Source of the DNA: an uncultured Johnsonella sp. | Lineage (GTDB): Bacteria > Bacillota > Clostridia > Lachnospirales > Lachnospiraceae | Assembly (NCBI GenBank): GCA_900766185.1 | Contig: CAAFUL010000076.1 | Location: forward strand, 1-5,320 | DNA length: 5,320 nt | Reading direction: 5' to 3' | In this document: one piece after another, positions 1 to 5,320 of the stretch | How positions within the stretch are numbered: position 1 is the first letter of the stretch | How the letters are laid out: each line of letters begins with the position of its first letter | Position numbers and translations under genes: made by a program | Notes under the pieces: model-generated | The model's database searches: none | What the model was told of the DNA's origin: nothing | Seen by the model: the letters and a program-made list of their open reading frames with translations, nothing else

Positions 1-1
1 A

Positions 2-217
2 CTTACGGGAAATCCTAGCTATGAAGATATCATGGAACTTATTATGGAAGACGGGAGAGAGGTCGTATTTAACAACATAACTATATCGGCAGAAGATTCT
101 GTAGACGGAATTGAGCATGAAGTGCATAGTTTTGATGATTGGAGGCAGTATTATAGATTGGATGAGGTGGATATGTCCTTGGTAAGTCCGATAATTCCAA
201 GAGATGTTAAGGACTAA
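2..217 (+). CDS. Immunity-like surface protein, C-terminal part (5' end outside window)
   Basis: This reading frame is open from the left edge and ends at TAA 215-217. It encodes 71 residues beginning LTGNPSYED. The segment aligns without a gap to the last 70 residues of the protein at 3392-4480: both have LTGNPSYE, then SVDG, then F-D-[DE]-W-R-x-Y-Y-R, and end in SPI-x-PR. It is therefore the C-terminus of a third member of that paralogous family. An internal ATG at 32 is unlikely to be the true start, because the homology extends upstream of it and no ribosome binding site precedes it. The role is inferred from its paralogues: an extracytoplasmic immunity protein of an LXG toxin module. Its anchor type cannot be seen. 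It could be the missing end of the gene truncated at the right edge, since the two join in frame through a shared 7-base sequence. Confidence 0.85.
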   Translation, partial: LTGNPSYEDIMELIMEDGREVVFNNITISAEDSVDGIEHEVHSFDDWRQYYRLDEVDMSLVSPIIPRDVKD

Positions 218-331
218 GGTTTACATAACTACTTTATATAGCCTGCAAAACAATATGAAAAAATAGATATAGTCATATCTAAAATATACTAAAACACAAT
301 ACAAAATAATAAGAATTAAGTACAAATTCAC

Positions 332-345
332 AAAAAAAAAAAAAA
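332..345. repeat. A14 homopolymer tract
   Basis: There are fourteen consecutive A residues in the spacer, about 40-60 bases upstream of the promoter-like elements. Tracts like this can bend DNA, act as an upstream promoter element or change length by slippage. Any effect on expression is speculative. Confidence 0.6.
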
Positions 346-377
346 TAACTATACAAATATTATAATAATTTAGAATT

Positions 378-400
378 AATATTGTGAATATTACAATATT
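378..400. promoter_or_regulatory. Perfect 8-bp dyad, candidate operator
   Basis: AATATTGT (378-385) and ACAATATT (393-400) are exact reverse complements separated by 7 bases. The dyad lies about 95 bases upstream of the WXG100 start and overlaps a possible -35 element (TTGTGA, 382-387). The layout fits a site for a dimeric repressor or activator. I compared it by memory with Rex, TnrA and PerR consensus sites and none fits well, so no regulator is named. Confidence 0.4.
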
Positions 401-417
401 GAAGTTGATAATATAGT
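382..417 (+). promoter_or_regulatory. Candidate promoter for the WXG100 gene
   Basis: The -10-like hexamers GATAAT (407-412) and TATAGT (412-417) each match TATAAT at five of six positions. TTGTGA at 382-387 is the best -35-like sequence upstream, 19 bases before GATAAT, which is slightly long. Transcription would start near 420-425 and give a leader of about 70 bases. AT-rich DNA throws up such hexamers easily, so this is tentative. Confidence 0.3.
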
Positions 418-420
418 ATG

Positions 421-474
421 GTAAACTTCAAATCGTTGCAAAATGTTGATAAGCGAAGTTTGCTTATATTTTTT
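421..474 (+). promoter_or_regulatory. Leader hairpin followed by T-rich run (attenuator or upstream terminator)
   Basis: GTAAACTTC (421-429) can pair with GAAGTTTGC (455-463) in a 9-bp stem with one G-T wobble and a 25-base loop. It is followed by a T-rich stretch (464-474) just before the ribosome binding site. The position fits a terminator of upstream transcription, a leader attenuator or a 5' stabilising hairpin. The long loop and interrupted T-run make it weak as an intrinsic terminator. Confidence 0.35.
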
Positions 475-493
475 ACTCTAGGAGGAGTTATAG

Positions 494-793
494 ATGAAGA
501 TAGGAATTGAGTTAGAAGATGTAAGATCTAAGGCAGAGACCTTCAGAAGTTCAGGCGTAGAAAGATACAATGACTTAAGACAGTATCTTGACGGAATGAT
601 CAATAATGATTTACCTGAGATATGGCAAGGTTCAGGTTCAGAAGCTTATATAACCAGATATCAAGGTCTTGCACCAAGCTTTAAGGCTATAGAAGATCTT
701 ATAAATGATGTGGCTCAAGGCTTGATAGCAAATGCTAACTACTATGAGCAGGCGGATGCTGATGCAGCTTCAGCAAATAATGGTAGATCTTAA
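494..793 (+). CDS. WXG100 family (Esx-like) type VII secretion protein
   Basis: The product has 99 residues, the usual length for the family. The W-x-G turn is W44-Q45-G46 (IWQGSGSEAY), between two predicted amphipathic helices (about 5-38 and 50-88). A C-terminal Y-x-x-x-D motif, Y84-D88 (YEQAD), matches the YxxxD/E export signal of type VII substrates, and there is no signal peptide. Known WXG100 proteins form helical-hairpin dimers that are secreted, and some serve as partners for LXG toxins. The ATG start is well supported by AGGAGG at 480-485, eight bases upstream. The gene sits directly before an LXG toxin operon but is separated from it by an intrinsic terminator, so it is probably made in excess of the toxin. 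Whether it is the general EsxA of this organism or a dedicated partner of the downstream toxin cannot be decided here; the location favours a dedicated or shared partner. Confidence 0.93.
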   Translation: MKIGIELEDVRSKAETFRSSGVERYNDLRQYLDGMINNDLPEIWQGSGSEAYITRYQGLAPSFKAIEDLINDVAQGLIANANYYEQADADAASANNGRS

Positions 794-817
794 TTAGTAC
801 CAAATAAATATTATATT

Positions 818-850
818 AATAAGGGATGTCTGTTAAGCATCCCTTATTTT
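818..850 (+). terminator. Intrinsic terminator after the WXG100 gene
   Basis: AATAAGGGATG (818-828) pairs with CATCCCTTATT (838-848) in a perfect 11-bp stem containing a GGGATG/CATCCC core, with a 9-base loop. The T-rich tail (844-850) overlaps the outer stem. It lies 25 bases after the WXG100 stop codon and about 70 bases before the next start. It should end or attenuate WXG100 transcripts and so separate their level from that of the toxin operon. Confidence 0.75.
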
Positions 851-922
851 AGAATAAAGCAAAATTAGACTTGAATGTTCGAATAAAGAGTTAATACATA
901 TATAAAGGATTGGAAGAATATT

Positions 923-1228
923 ATGTCGATGATAAAACATGATGCAAGATGTGCAGAGGAGATAAGTAATAACATAAGGAAAATTAAGCCAAGATTAGAA
1001 ATTAAAAATTTTCAATTTAGTGGCTACTTGACATCAAGAAATGTGGAAGATGATACCACCTGTAATTTGGCATACGGAGGAGGAATTAATGAGCTTAAAT
1101 CCGTTGAAAGTGAAGTATCAAGAACAGCAAGCTTTATAGATGAGATAAGCTATACTTTAAATTTAGTGGAGGATGTTTGTGTAATAATGAATAGAGAACC
1201 GTTAAATCCGGAAGATAATATTAAGTAG
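923..1228 (+). CDS. Small helical LXG-associated protein (Lap/Lcp, DUF3130-like), putative toxin targeting factor
   Basis: The product has 101 residues, no signal peptide and no membrane segment. Two helical stretches (about 5-24 and 54-90) flank a segment with SGYLTSRN (33-40) and a glycine turn YGGG (51-54). This pattern resembles the roughly 100-residue DUF3130/TIGR04197-type proteins encoded just before LXG toxins, which are WXG100-like hairpins that bind the LXG domain and are needed for its export. The assignment rests on size, pattern and position; I could not confirm family membership. There is no W-x-G, and the F-x-x-x-D motif described for some Lap proteins is absent. It has three cysteines (10, 47, 86). 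ATG 923 is preceded by GGAAG (912-916), a modest site at good spacing; the in-frame ATG at 929 is less well placed. It is 43 bases upstream of the toxin gene and probably cotranscribed with it. Confidence 0.65.
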   Translation: MSMIKHDARCAEEISNNIRKIKPRLEIKNFQFSGYLTSRNVEDDTTCNLAYGGGINELKSVESEVSRTASFIDEISYTLNLVEDVCVIMNREPLNPEDNIK

Positions 1229-1271
1229 TTATGTAAATCATTGTTATAGAATGGAATAATAGGAGGTAGAT

Positions 1272-3395
1272 ATGGCAGGAAGTATAATTTTATATCCTTT
1301 AAGCATAACAAGAAAAGTCTCAGATATGAACTCTAAGTTAGAATCTGTAGAGACCGTAATTTCAGATATACAAAATGCTTATGCAAGAATGGCAGATGAA
1401 AAAGAACTTGGAGGAAAGGCATGGGATAGTGTAAAAGGTTATATAAAGGATATACAGCAACCCTATCTTATATCATACAAGGCATGGAAAACTGAGCATA
1501 AAGAAGCTTTAGAAATTTACAGTTGTGCAAGTTCAAACCTTCCAAGTGTGCAAAAGCTTGATAGATCACAGATGGAAAATACAATTACAAGAAGCGAAAA
1601 TATTATACAAAGGCAGCGTGATAGAGAACATCCAAATTACAATACTATATATTTTTATGAGGATCTTATAAATGAACTCAGAAAAAAGATAGATGCAATG
1701 GATACTTTCATATCTGCTATAAGAGGTATTTTTGACAGTTCAGATAATATGCAAAAAGTAATTGCTAATGCAAGTACGGAGATTAATAAGGTAAAGCTTA
1801 GTGAAAACTGGGATAGTATAGAATATACTGGGTTAATGACAAATAACTCAATTTGTGAGCTGACTGTTATTGCAGGGATGTATAGTATATTGCAGGATGG
1901 TATAAAAGAAGAACTTGCAGGGCTTTATGAGATCGGACTGACGGATAGAGATATAGGCATAGCGTATATGAGATCTAAAGCTCGTGGCGATGGAGATTTT
2001 ATAATTAATTTTATAAGAAAAGATTATAGTGCCGCTTTTGCATCTATAGAAGGGGATAAGGCTTTAAGCGAATCATCATCATTATTTGTAGTAAAATATT
2101 TCTTGGGGTTGAGTATGTTGGAAAGAGAGTTGATAGAAAATTCCAAGTCTGTAATGGATACTATTGATATTAACTCTTTATCACGCCCTAAAGAACTGAG
2201 GCAGATGAGAATTAAAGAATTAGAAGACTTTACAAATGCAATATTAGCTAGTAAGGATGCTGAAAAGATAAAGGGAAATTTTTCTTCGCTGCAAAAGGTT
2301 GCGGAAACTAATATAATTAGTGATGTACTCAGCATAATAAATTGTGAAGGTGAGATGAGTGATAGGAGGTATAGAGGTATTATTGCAAGATGCAATAATT
2401 TATTGGCATTGGCAACATTTTTTGGAAGTAATACTGTGGTTATAAATGATCAGACTTCTTATTTAAAAAGTTTCAATTTAAATGAGGCGAATATTAAAAA
2501 TTTAAATATTAACGAAAATACAGGATGTTATTATTATGATATATCATATAAAATTTATGGTAATAGCGGTGTTTATGAAAAAATGCTTGATGAGCGGAAT
2601 ATAGATTTTCAGGATACTATATATACTGATATAAAAAAAGATGGTACAAGCGTAAGCGATCTTTTACGCAAACATAGATTAGAAGAGTATTATAAAAAAA
2701 GAGATAATTTACTAAATGACTCTTTTGATGATTGGATGATGGATATGGCAACACTGGGGTTAAGTGATAGAATCCCATTTTTAGGCTCAGTTGTTGATCT
2801 TGCAGTATCTGTTCAGTCAGGTTCGGCTGATGACAGTTATTCAGCTGTAAATGATTTGATAGACGAAACAAGCCTTGGTGAAAATGAACTTATTCAAAAG
2901 GTTATAGACTCAAAGTCCTTGGATGCATTAGCGAAAACTACTGACGCAGTAACTGGTTATTTTTCAAGCAAAGAGGAAATAGAGCAATTAATTAAAGAGT
3001 ATGATAATGAAAAAGAGGCGGAGTTTTTTTTATCAGCAGGAGTTTTTTTCTATGGAGAGAATAGAAATGAAGAGCATATAGTATCAATAGGTAGATATAA
3101 CCCTGAAATTGCAATGACTTCAACTAAAATAAAAAAAGTTGGATTTAAGGGGTTTTTGAATCTAGATGAAGAATATACCCAATCTTCAGGTATAAGTAAC
3201 TTTGAAACAAAACTTGGAGATAAAAATTCAATTAGGTATAAGTTATGGAATGGTGGAATTGATATGTGGAATACCCCGGCTACGGAACTTGATAATGAAT
3301 TAAATATATTAAACAGAGATTATAACATGGATATACAAGCCGGTCACCAATTTGAGAATGAATATAATTATAATATCTTGAGGCAGAAAAAATGA
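1272..3395 (+). CDS. LXG-domain polymorphic toxin, type VIIb secretion effector
   Basis: The product has 707 residues and no signal peptide or clear membrane helix. The N-terminal ~210 residues look like an LXG domain: a helical start, then L46-G47-G48 (the L-x-G motif) in LGGKAWDSVKGYI, then a further helical region with PYL at 64-66. LXG domains bind small helical partners and direct export through the type VIIb system. Residues about 210-480 form a mostly helical middle region. From about 480 a region with an amphipathic stretch (IPFLGSVVDLAVSV, 501-514) leads into a C-terminal part (about 580-707) rich in aromatic and Asn/Asp residues, with GGIDMWNTPA (661-670) and a GHQFENEYNY tail. I recognise no known nuclease, NADase, lipase or deaminase signature there. 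AGGAGG (1261-1266), five bases upstream, makes the ATG secure. The stop overlaps the next gene by ATGA, as expected for coupled toxin and immunity synthesis. T8 and T7 runs occur at 3024-3031 and 3043-3049. Confidence 0.88.
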   Translation: MAGSIILYPLSITRKVSDMNSKLESVETVISDIQNAYARMADEKELGGKAWDSVKGYIKDIQQPYLISYKAWKTEHKEALEIYSCASSNLPSVQKLDRSQMENTITRSENIIQRQRDREHPNYNTIYFYEDLINELRKKIDAMDTFISAIRGIFDSSDNMQKVIANASTEINKVKLSENWDSIEYTGLMTNNSICELTVIAGMYSILQDGIKEELAGLYEIGLTDRDIGIAYMRSKARGDGDFIINFIRKDYSAAFASIEGDKALSESSSLFVVKYFLGLSMLERELIENSKSVMDTIDINSLSRPKELRQMRIKELEDFTNAILASKDAEKIKGNFSSLQKVAETNIISDVLSIINCEGEMSDRRYRGIIARCNNLLALATFFGSNTVVINDQTSYLKSFNLNEANIKNLNINENTGCYYYDISYKIYGNSGVYEKMLDERNIDFQDTIYTDIKKDGTSVSDLLRKHRLEEYYKKRDNLLNDSFDDWMMDMATLGLSDRIPFLGSVVDLAVSVQSGSADDSYSAVNDLIDETSLGENELIQKVIDSKSLDALAKTTDAVTGYFSSKEEIEQLIKEYDNEKEAEFFLSAGVFFYGENRNEEHIVSIGRYNPEIAMTSTKIKKVGFKGFLNLDEEYTQSSGISNFETKLGDKNSIRYKLWNGGIDMWNTPATELDNELNILNRDYNMDIQAGHQFENEYNYNILRQKK
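3024..3049 (+). repeat. Paired T8 and T7 tracts inside the toxin gene
   Basis: Two T runs, 3024-3031 and 3043-3049, each preceded by GGAG, lie about 12 bases apart in the codons for EFFLSAGVFFY (residues 584-594). They mark the start of the C-terminal part of the toxin. Runs of this length are prone to replication or transcription slippage; a change of one base would remove the last ~115 residues. Confidence 0.5.
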
Positions 3396-4480
3396 AAAGA
3401 AAAATTAAATTAGTCATAACTTTAGTGATAAGTTTAATTATAATTACTATTGCTATATTCTTATTAATATATATGAAACAAAATGATGAATATAGTAAGT
3501 ATAGCTATGGACCGTATTTTGCTACCCGTATTGAAAAAAGCAGTTATTATAATAGCGGTTTTGAAAAATCAGGTAATGATTACTACAGTATCAATATTAC
3601 TGATGAGAAAAGACCGGATAATTATTATTATAGCACTTACTACGATGAAAGTATTCCGGCAAAATATATTTTAAGCAGAGATATGCAGTATGAGCAGCCA
3701 TGGGATATATACGATATGCAAGAATATATAGAGTATATTCCGGAGCAAGAAGTAAAGAAATTCATAGTAAATGTATATGACATAGAGAGTGGTGAATTGG
3801 TTGATAGTGTAGATGTAAAAAATGTATTAGATGACTACAGAGGAAATATATATTTATCAATTTCTGACGCAGCCGGTGCCGCTGTAGATAACAGACCGGT
3901 AATAAGGGTGAATGTATATGATAAGGCGTGTTCGATAAGTGAATTTGAAGATGAAGCTGCAAGAAGATGCTTAATTGATATAGACTTAGCTACAAGGGAA
4001 CATAATAAGAAAAGAGAGAAAGATAATAAAGAGAGGCTTGGAAAAAGGCTTGATATGGAGGTGTTTAACAGAAGCGACAAAGGGCGTATACACACAAATT
4101 TTTATATATATTCAGAAAGATATTGGGATGGGACTGTAAAGATGACATTATTTGATATCAACAAACTCAATGAAAATTATACAAAGTTGTATGAAAAGTT
4201 TCCGGGCTTAAAAGAAGATATAGATACATTAAAGAAAAAAGGACAGACCGCCGAATTAAATATAATACTTACAGGAAATCCAAGTTATGAAGAAATAGCG
4301 AAGCTTGTGAGCGAGGAAGGTAAGGAATTACCATTTGACGATGTATGGGTGGGAGCAAAATACTCTGTAGACGGCTCGGTACATCTAATAAATAACTTTG
4401 ACGAGTGGAGAAAATACTATAGGATAGATGAAAAAGATGTATCTATGCTAAGTCCTATATTTCCAAGACAGTTGAAATAG
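3392..4480 (+). CDS. Membrane-anchored extracytoplasmic protein, putative immunity protein to the LXG toxin
   Basis: The product has 362 residues: a short basic N-terminus (KRKIK), one strongly hydrophobic segment at about 7-27 and then a large hydrophilic domain. It has no lipobox, so an uncleaved anchor with the domain outside is likely. Visible landmarks are SGFEKSGNDYY (55-65), a charged helix at about 200-220, KLYEKFPGLK (265-274), LTGNPSYE (293-300) and FDEWRKYYR (336-344). These recur in the lipoprotein downstream or in the fragment at the left edge, which defines a family I cannot name. The start overlaps the toxin stop by ATGA with GAGG at 3380-3383, so translation is probably coupled. 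Genes directly behind LXG toxins usually encode immunity proteins, and some, such as TipC for the lipid II-degrading toxin TelC, act outside the membrane. Immunity is inferred from position and topology; an accessory surface protein is the alternative. Confidence 0.75.
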   Translation: MKRKIKLVITLVISLIIITIAIFLLIYMKQNDEYSKYSYGPYFATRIEKSSYYNSGFEKSGNDYYSINITDEKRPDNYYYSTYYDESIPAKYILSRDMQYEQPWDIYDMQEYIEYIPEQEVKKFIVNVYDIESGELVDSVDVKNVLDDYRGNIYLSISDAAGAAVDNRPVIRVNVYDKACSISEFEDEAARRCLIDIDLATREHNKKREKDNKERLGKRLDMEVFNRSDKGRIHTNFYIYSERYWDGTVKMTLFDINKLNENYTKLYEKFPGLKEDIDTLKKKGQTAELNIILTGNPSYEEIAKLVSEEGKELPFDDVWVGAKYSVDGSVHLINNFDEWRKYYRIDEKDVSMLSPIFPRQLK

Positions 4481-4496
4481 TTAATATGGAGTAATT

Positions 4497-4516
4497 AGGG
4501 GGAATAATTAATAGTG
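4497..4516 (+). promoter_or_regulatory. Ribosome binding site deciding a GTG start
   Basis: AGGGGGA (4497-4503) lies ten bases before GTG 4514. An in-frame TAA at 4505-4507 rules out a start further upstream, and the next in-frame ATG (4556) would remove most of the signal peptide. GTG is therefore the start of the downstream lipoprotein gene. Confidence 0.75.
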
Positions 4517-5320
4517 AATAAGAAATTTGTAATATTAAAAGCGTTAAGCATAGTGATGATTTTGGCTATGCAATTATCCGCTTGCAGTGATAAAAGTTCT
4601 TCGGAATATAGAATAAGAAATAAACCCGTAGATAAGATTTTTAAAAGTAATTACTATGCCAGCGGCTTTGAAAAGTCAGGCAATGATTACTATTATATAA
4701 ACCTGATGGAAGACAATAGAAATGCAATATATATGGCAACAAGTGTTCCTTCAAAATATGTAATTGATATGGATATGAAATTTCAAACTACATATAAATA
4801 TATTTTTAATGCTCATCATGGAATAAAAAATATAGACAGGCTAAAAATAAAGCTATATGAAATAGGAGCAGATAAGCCCTCAAAGGAAATAGATTTAAAA
4901 AACATAATCAAATATAGAGCGGCTATATCTGATACGCCGTTTCGTACCATAGCCTTGGAGGGAGTACCTTATTTTGGAGTGGATATAGTGGAAGATAAAG
5001 AATACGATGGTTACAACGGGCTTGATGCACAGTATGTGAATCTAATTACGGAAGATGTTTTGAATATACCTCGAATGGATATAAATTGGCTCTTAAGCAG
5101 GAGCAGATATTTAGATATATTCTCTTCAAGCTTCCTACAAGACAATATGCAAACCGCCCCCTTTATAACCTCCATGTACTACTGGCAGGACTGTGTAAAA
5201 ATCTCATTTACCACAGATAAACTTCCTAACAATACCAAGCTTTATGAAAAGTTCCCCGACCTAAAGCAAAAGTTGGAAGGATTGAACGGACAAAAGGCAC
5301 GACTTGAAGTTGTACTTACG
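4514..5320 (+). CDS. Lipoprotein paralogue of the putative immunity protein (3' end outside window)
   Basis: The frame is open from GTG 4514 to the right edge, giving 269 residues. The N-terminus is a lipoprotein signal: basic NKK, a hydrophobic stretch and lipobox L21-S22-A23-C24, so the mature protein should be lipid-anchored at Cys24 on the outer face of the membrane. It shares SGFEKSGNDYY (50-60), P-S-KY (79-82, matching P-A-KY in the neighbour) and KLYEKFPDLK (242-251) with the protein at 3392-4480, and it stops at the VVLT that precedes GNPSYE in that family. About 70 residues are therefore missing. The gene follows its paralogue by 33 bases with no terminator, so it belongs to the same operon. 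It is probably a second immunity protein, either a duplicate that broadens protection or one kept against another toxin variant. From about 5085 the codons become C-rich, unlike the rest of the gene. The fragment at 2-217 would complete it in frame to 338 residues. Confidence 0.85.
   Translation, partial: MNKKFVILKALSIVMILAMQLSACSDKSSSEYRIRNKPVDKIFKSNYYASGFEKSGNDYYYINLMEDNRNAIYMATSVPSKYVIDMDMKFQTTYKYIFNAHHGIKNIDRLKIKLYEIGADKPSKEIDLKNIIKYRAAISDTPFRTIALEGVPYFGVDIVEDKEYDGYNGLDAQYVNLITEDVLNIPRMDINWLLSRSRYLDIFSSSFLQDNMQTAPFITSMYYWQDCVKISFTTDKLPNNTKLYEKFPDLKQKLEGLNGQKARLEVVLT

Larger units (their letters stand above)
218..493 (+). other. AT-rich intergenic spacer upstream of the WXG100 gene
   Basis: This 276-base spacer has no plausible reading frame. 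It contains a small AT-rich inverted repeat (264-281), a run of 14 A at 332-345, a perfect 8-bp dyad at 378-400, promoter-like hexamers near 407-417, a 9-bp hairpin at 421-463 followed by a T-rich stretch, and a strong ribosome binding site AGGAGG at 480-485. It probably carries the promoter and leader of the WXG100 gene. I see no convincing plus-strand intrinsic terminator directly behind the upstream gene, unless the hairpin at 421-463 serves that purpose. Confidence 0.6.

Noticed and set aside
264..281. Inverted repeat TAGATAT / ATATCTA with a 4-base loop behind the left-edge gene
   Set aside because: The 7-bp stem is nearly all A-T and on the plus strand is followed by A rather than T residues. 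It could only resemble a weak minus-strand terminator, and no minus-strand gene needs one.
871..906. Promoter-like hexamers (TTGAAT 871-876, TTCGAA 878-883, TATAAA 901-906) before the small helical gene
   Set aside because: The only well-spaced pair would start transcription about ten bases before the ATG, overlapping the ribosome binding site, and the matches are poor in AT-rich DNA.
2024..2395. Minus-strand open frame of 123 codons inside the toxin gene
   Set aside because: It lies opposite a well-supported coding frame and has no ribosome binding site or recognisable domain; AT-rich coding DNA gives such frames.
2721..2735. SFDDW in the toxin, identical to SFDDW in the left-edge immunity-like fragment
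   Set aside because: Five residues of common acidic/aromatic type, with no similarity on either side; probably chance.
2617..2871. Minus-strand open frame of 84 codons inside the toxin gene
   Set aside because: It is antisense to the toxin, has low-complexity composition and no supporting start signal.
3483..3674. Second plus-strand frame inside the putative immunity gene
   Set aside because: It is a shadow in another frame, rich in Ile and Met from AT-rich codons; the main frame has conserved motifs shared with its paralogues.
3762..4095. Two overlapping minus-strand frames opposite the putative immunity gene
   Set aside because: They are antisense shadows without start signals or recognisable sequence.

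Overview
The window is AT-rich (roughly 30% GC by eye), uses AGA and ATA codons heavily, and has strong AGGAGG ribosome binding sites. This points to a low-GC Bacillota, most likely a clostridial or Lachnospiraceae-type bacterium; the species cannot be fixed from the sequence. All credible genes are on the plus strand. No secretion-machine core gene (EssC-like ATPase, EsaA and so on), mobile element, RNA gene, CRISPR array or replication gene is visible.

Layout: (1) positions 2-217 hold the 3' end of an immunity-like surface protein. (2) Positions 218-493 are an AT-rich spacer with an A14 tract, a perfect dyad and a leader hairpin. (3) Positions 494-793 encode a canonical WXG100 (Esx-like) protein, followed by an intrinsic terminator. 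(4) Positions 923-1228 encode a small helical protein resembling the LXG-associated targeting/chaperone (Lap/Lcp, DUF3130-type) proteins. (5) Positions 1272-3395 encode a 707-residue LXG polymorphic toxin with a C-terminal domain I do not recognise. (6) Positions 3392-4480 overlap the toxin by ATGA and encode a protein with a single N-terminal membrane anchor and a large outward-facing domain, the likely immunity protein. (7) From 4514 to the window end runs a GTG-started lipoprotein paralogue of that protein.

Taken together this is a type VIIb secretion effector module in the order wxg - lap/lcp - LXG toxin - immunity, the order known from streptococcal Tel operons. The small helical proteins would bind the LXG domain and guide export, the C-terminal domain would intoxicate competitors, and the surface-anchored paralogues would protect the producer. 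Because the putative immunity proteins are predicted to face outward (one membrane-anchored, one lipid-anchored), the toxin probably acts at the outer face of the membrane or in the wall. This is inference.

The main unexplained points are the unassigned toxin domain, the uncharacterised paralogous immunity family (three copies or parts of copies), a base-composition break inside the third paralogue, and an in-frame match between the two ends of the window, which suggests a tandem-repeated or circularly permuted cassette.
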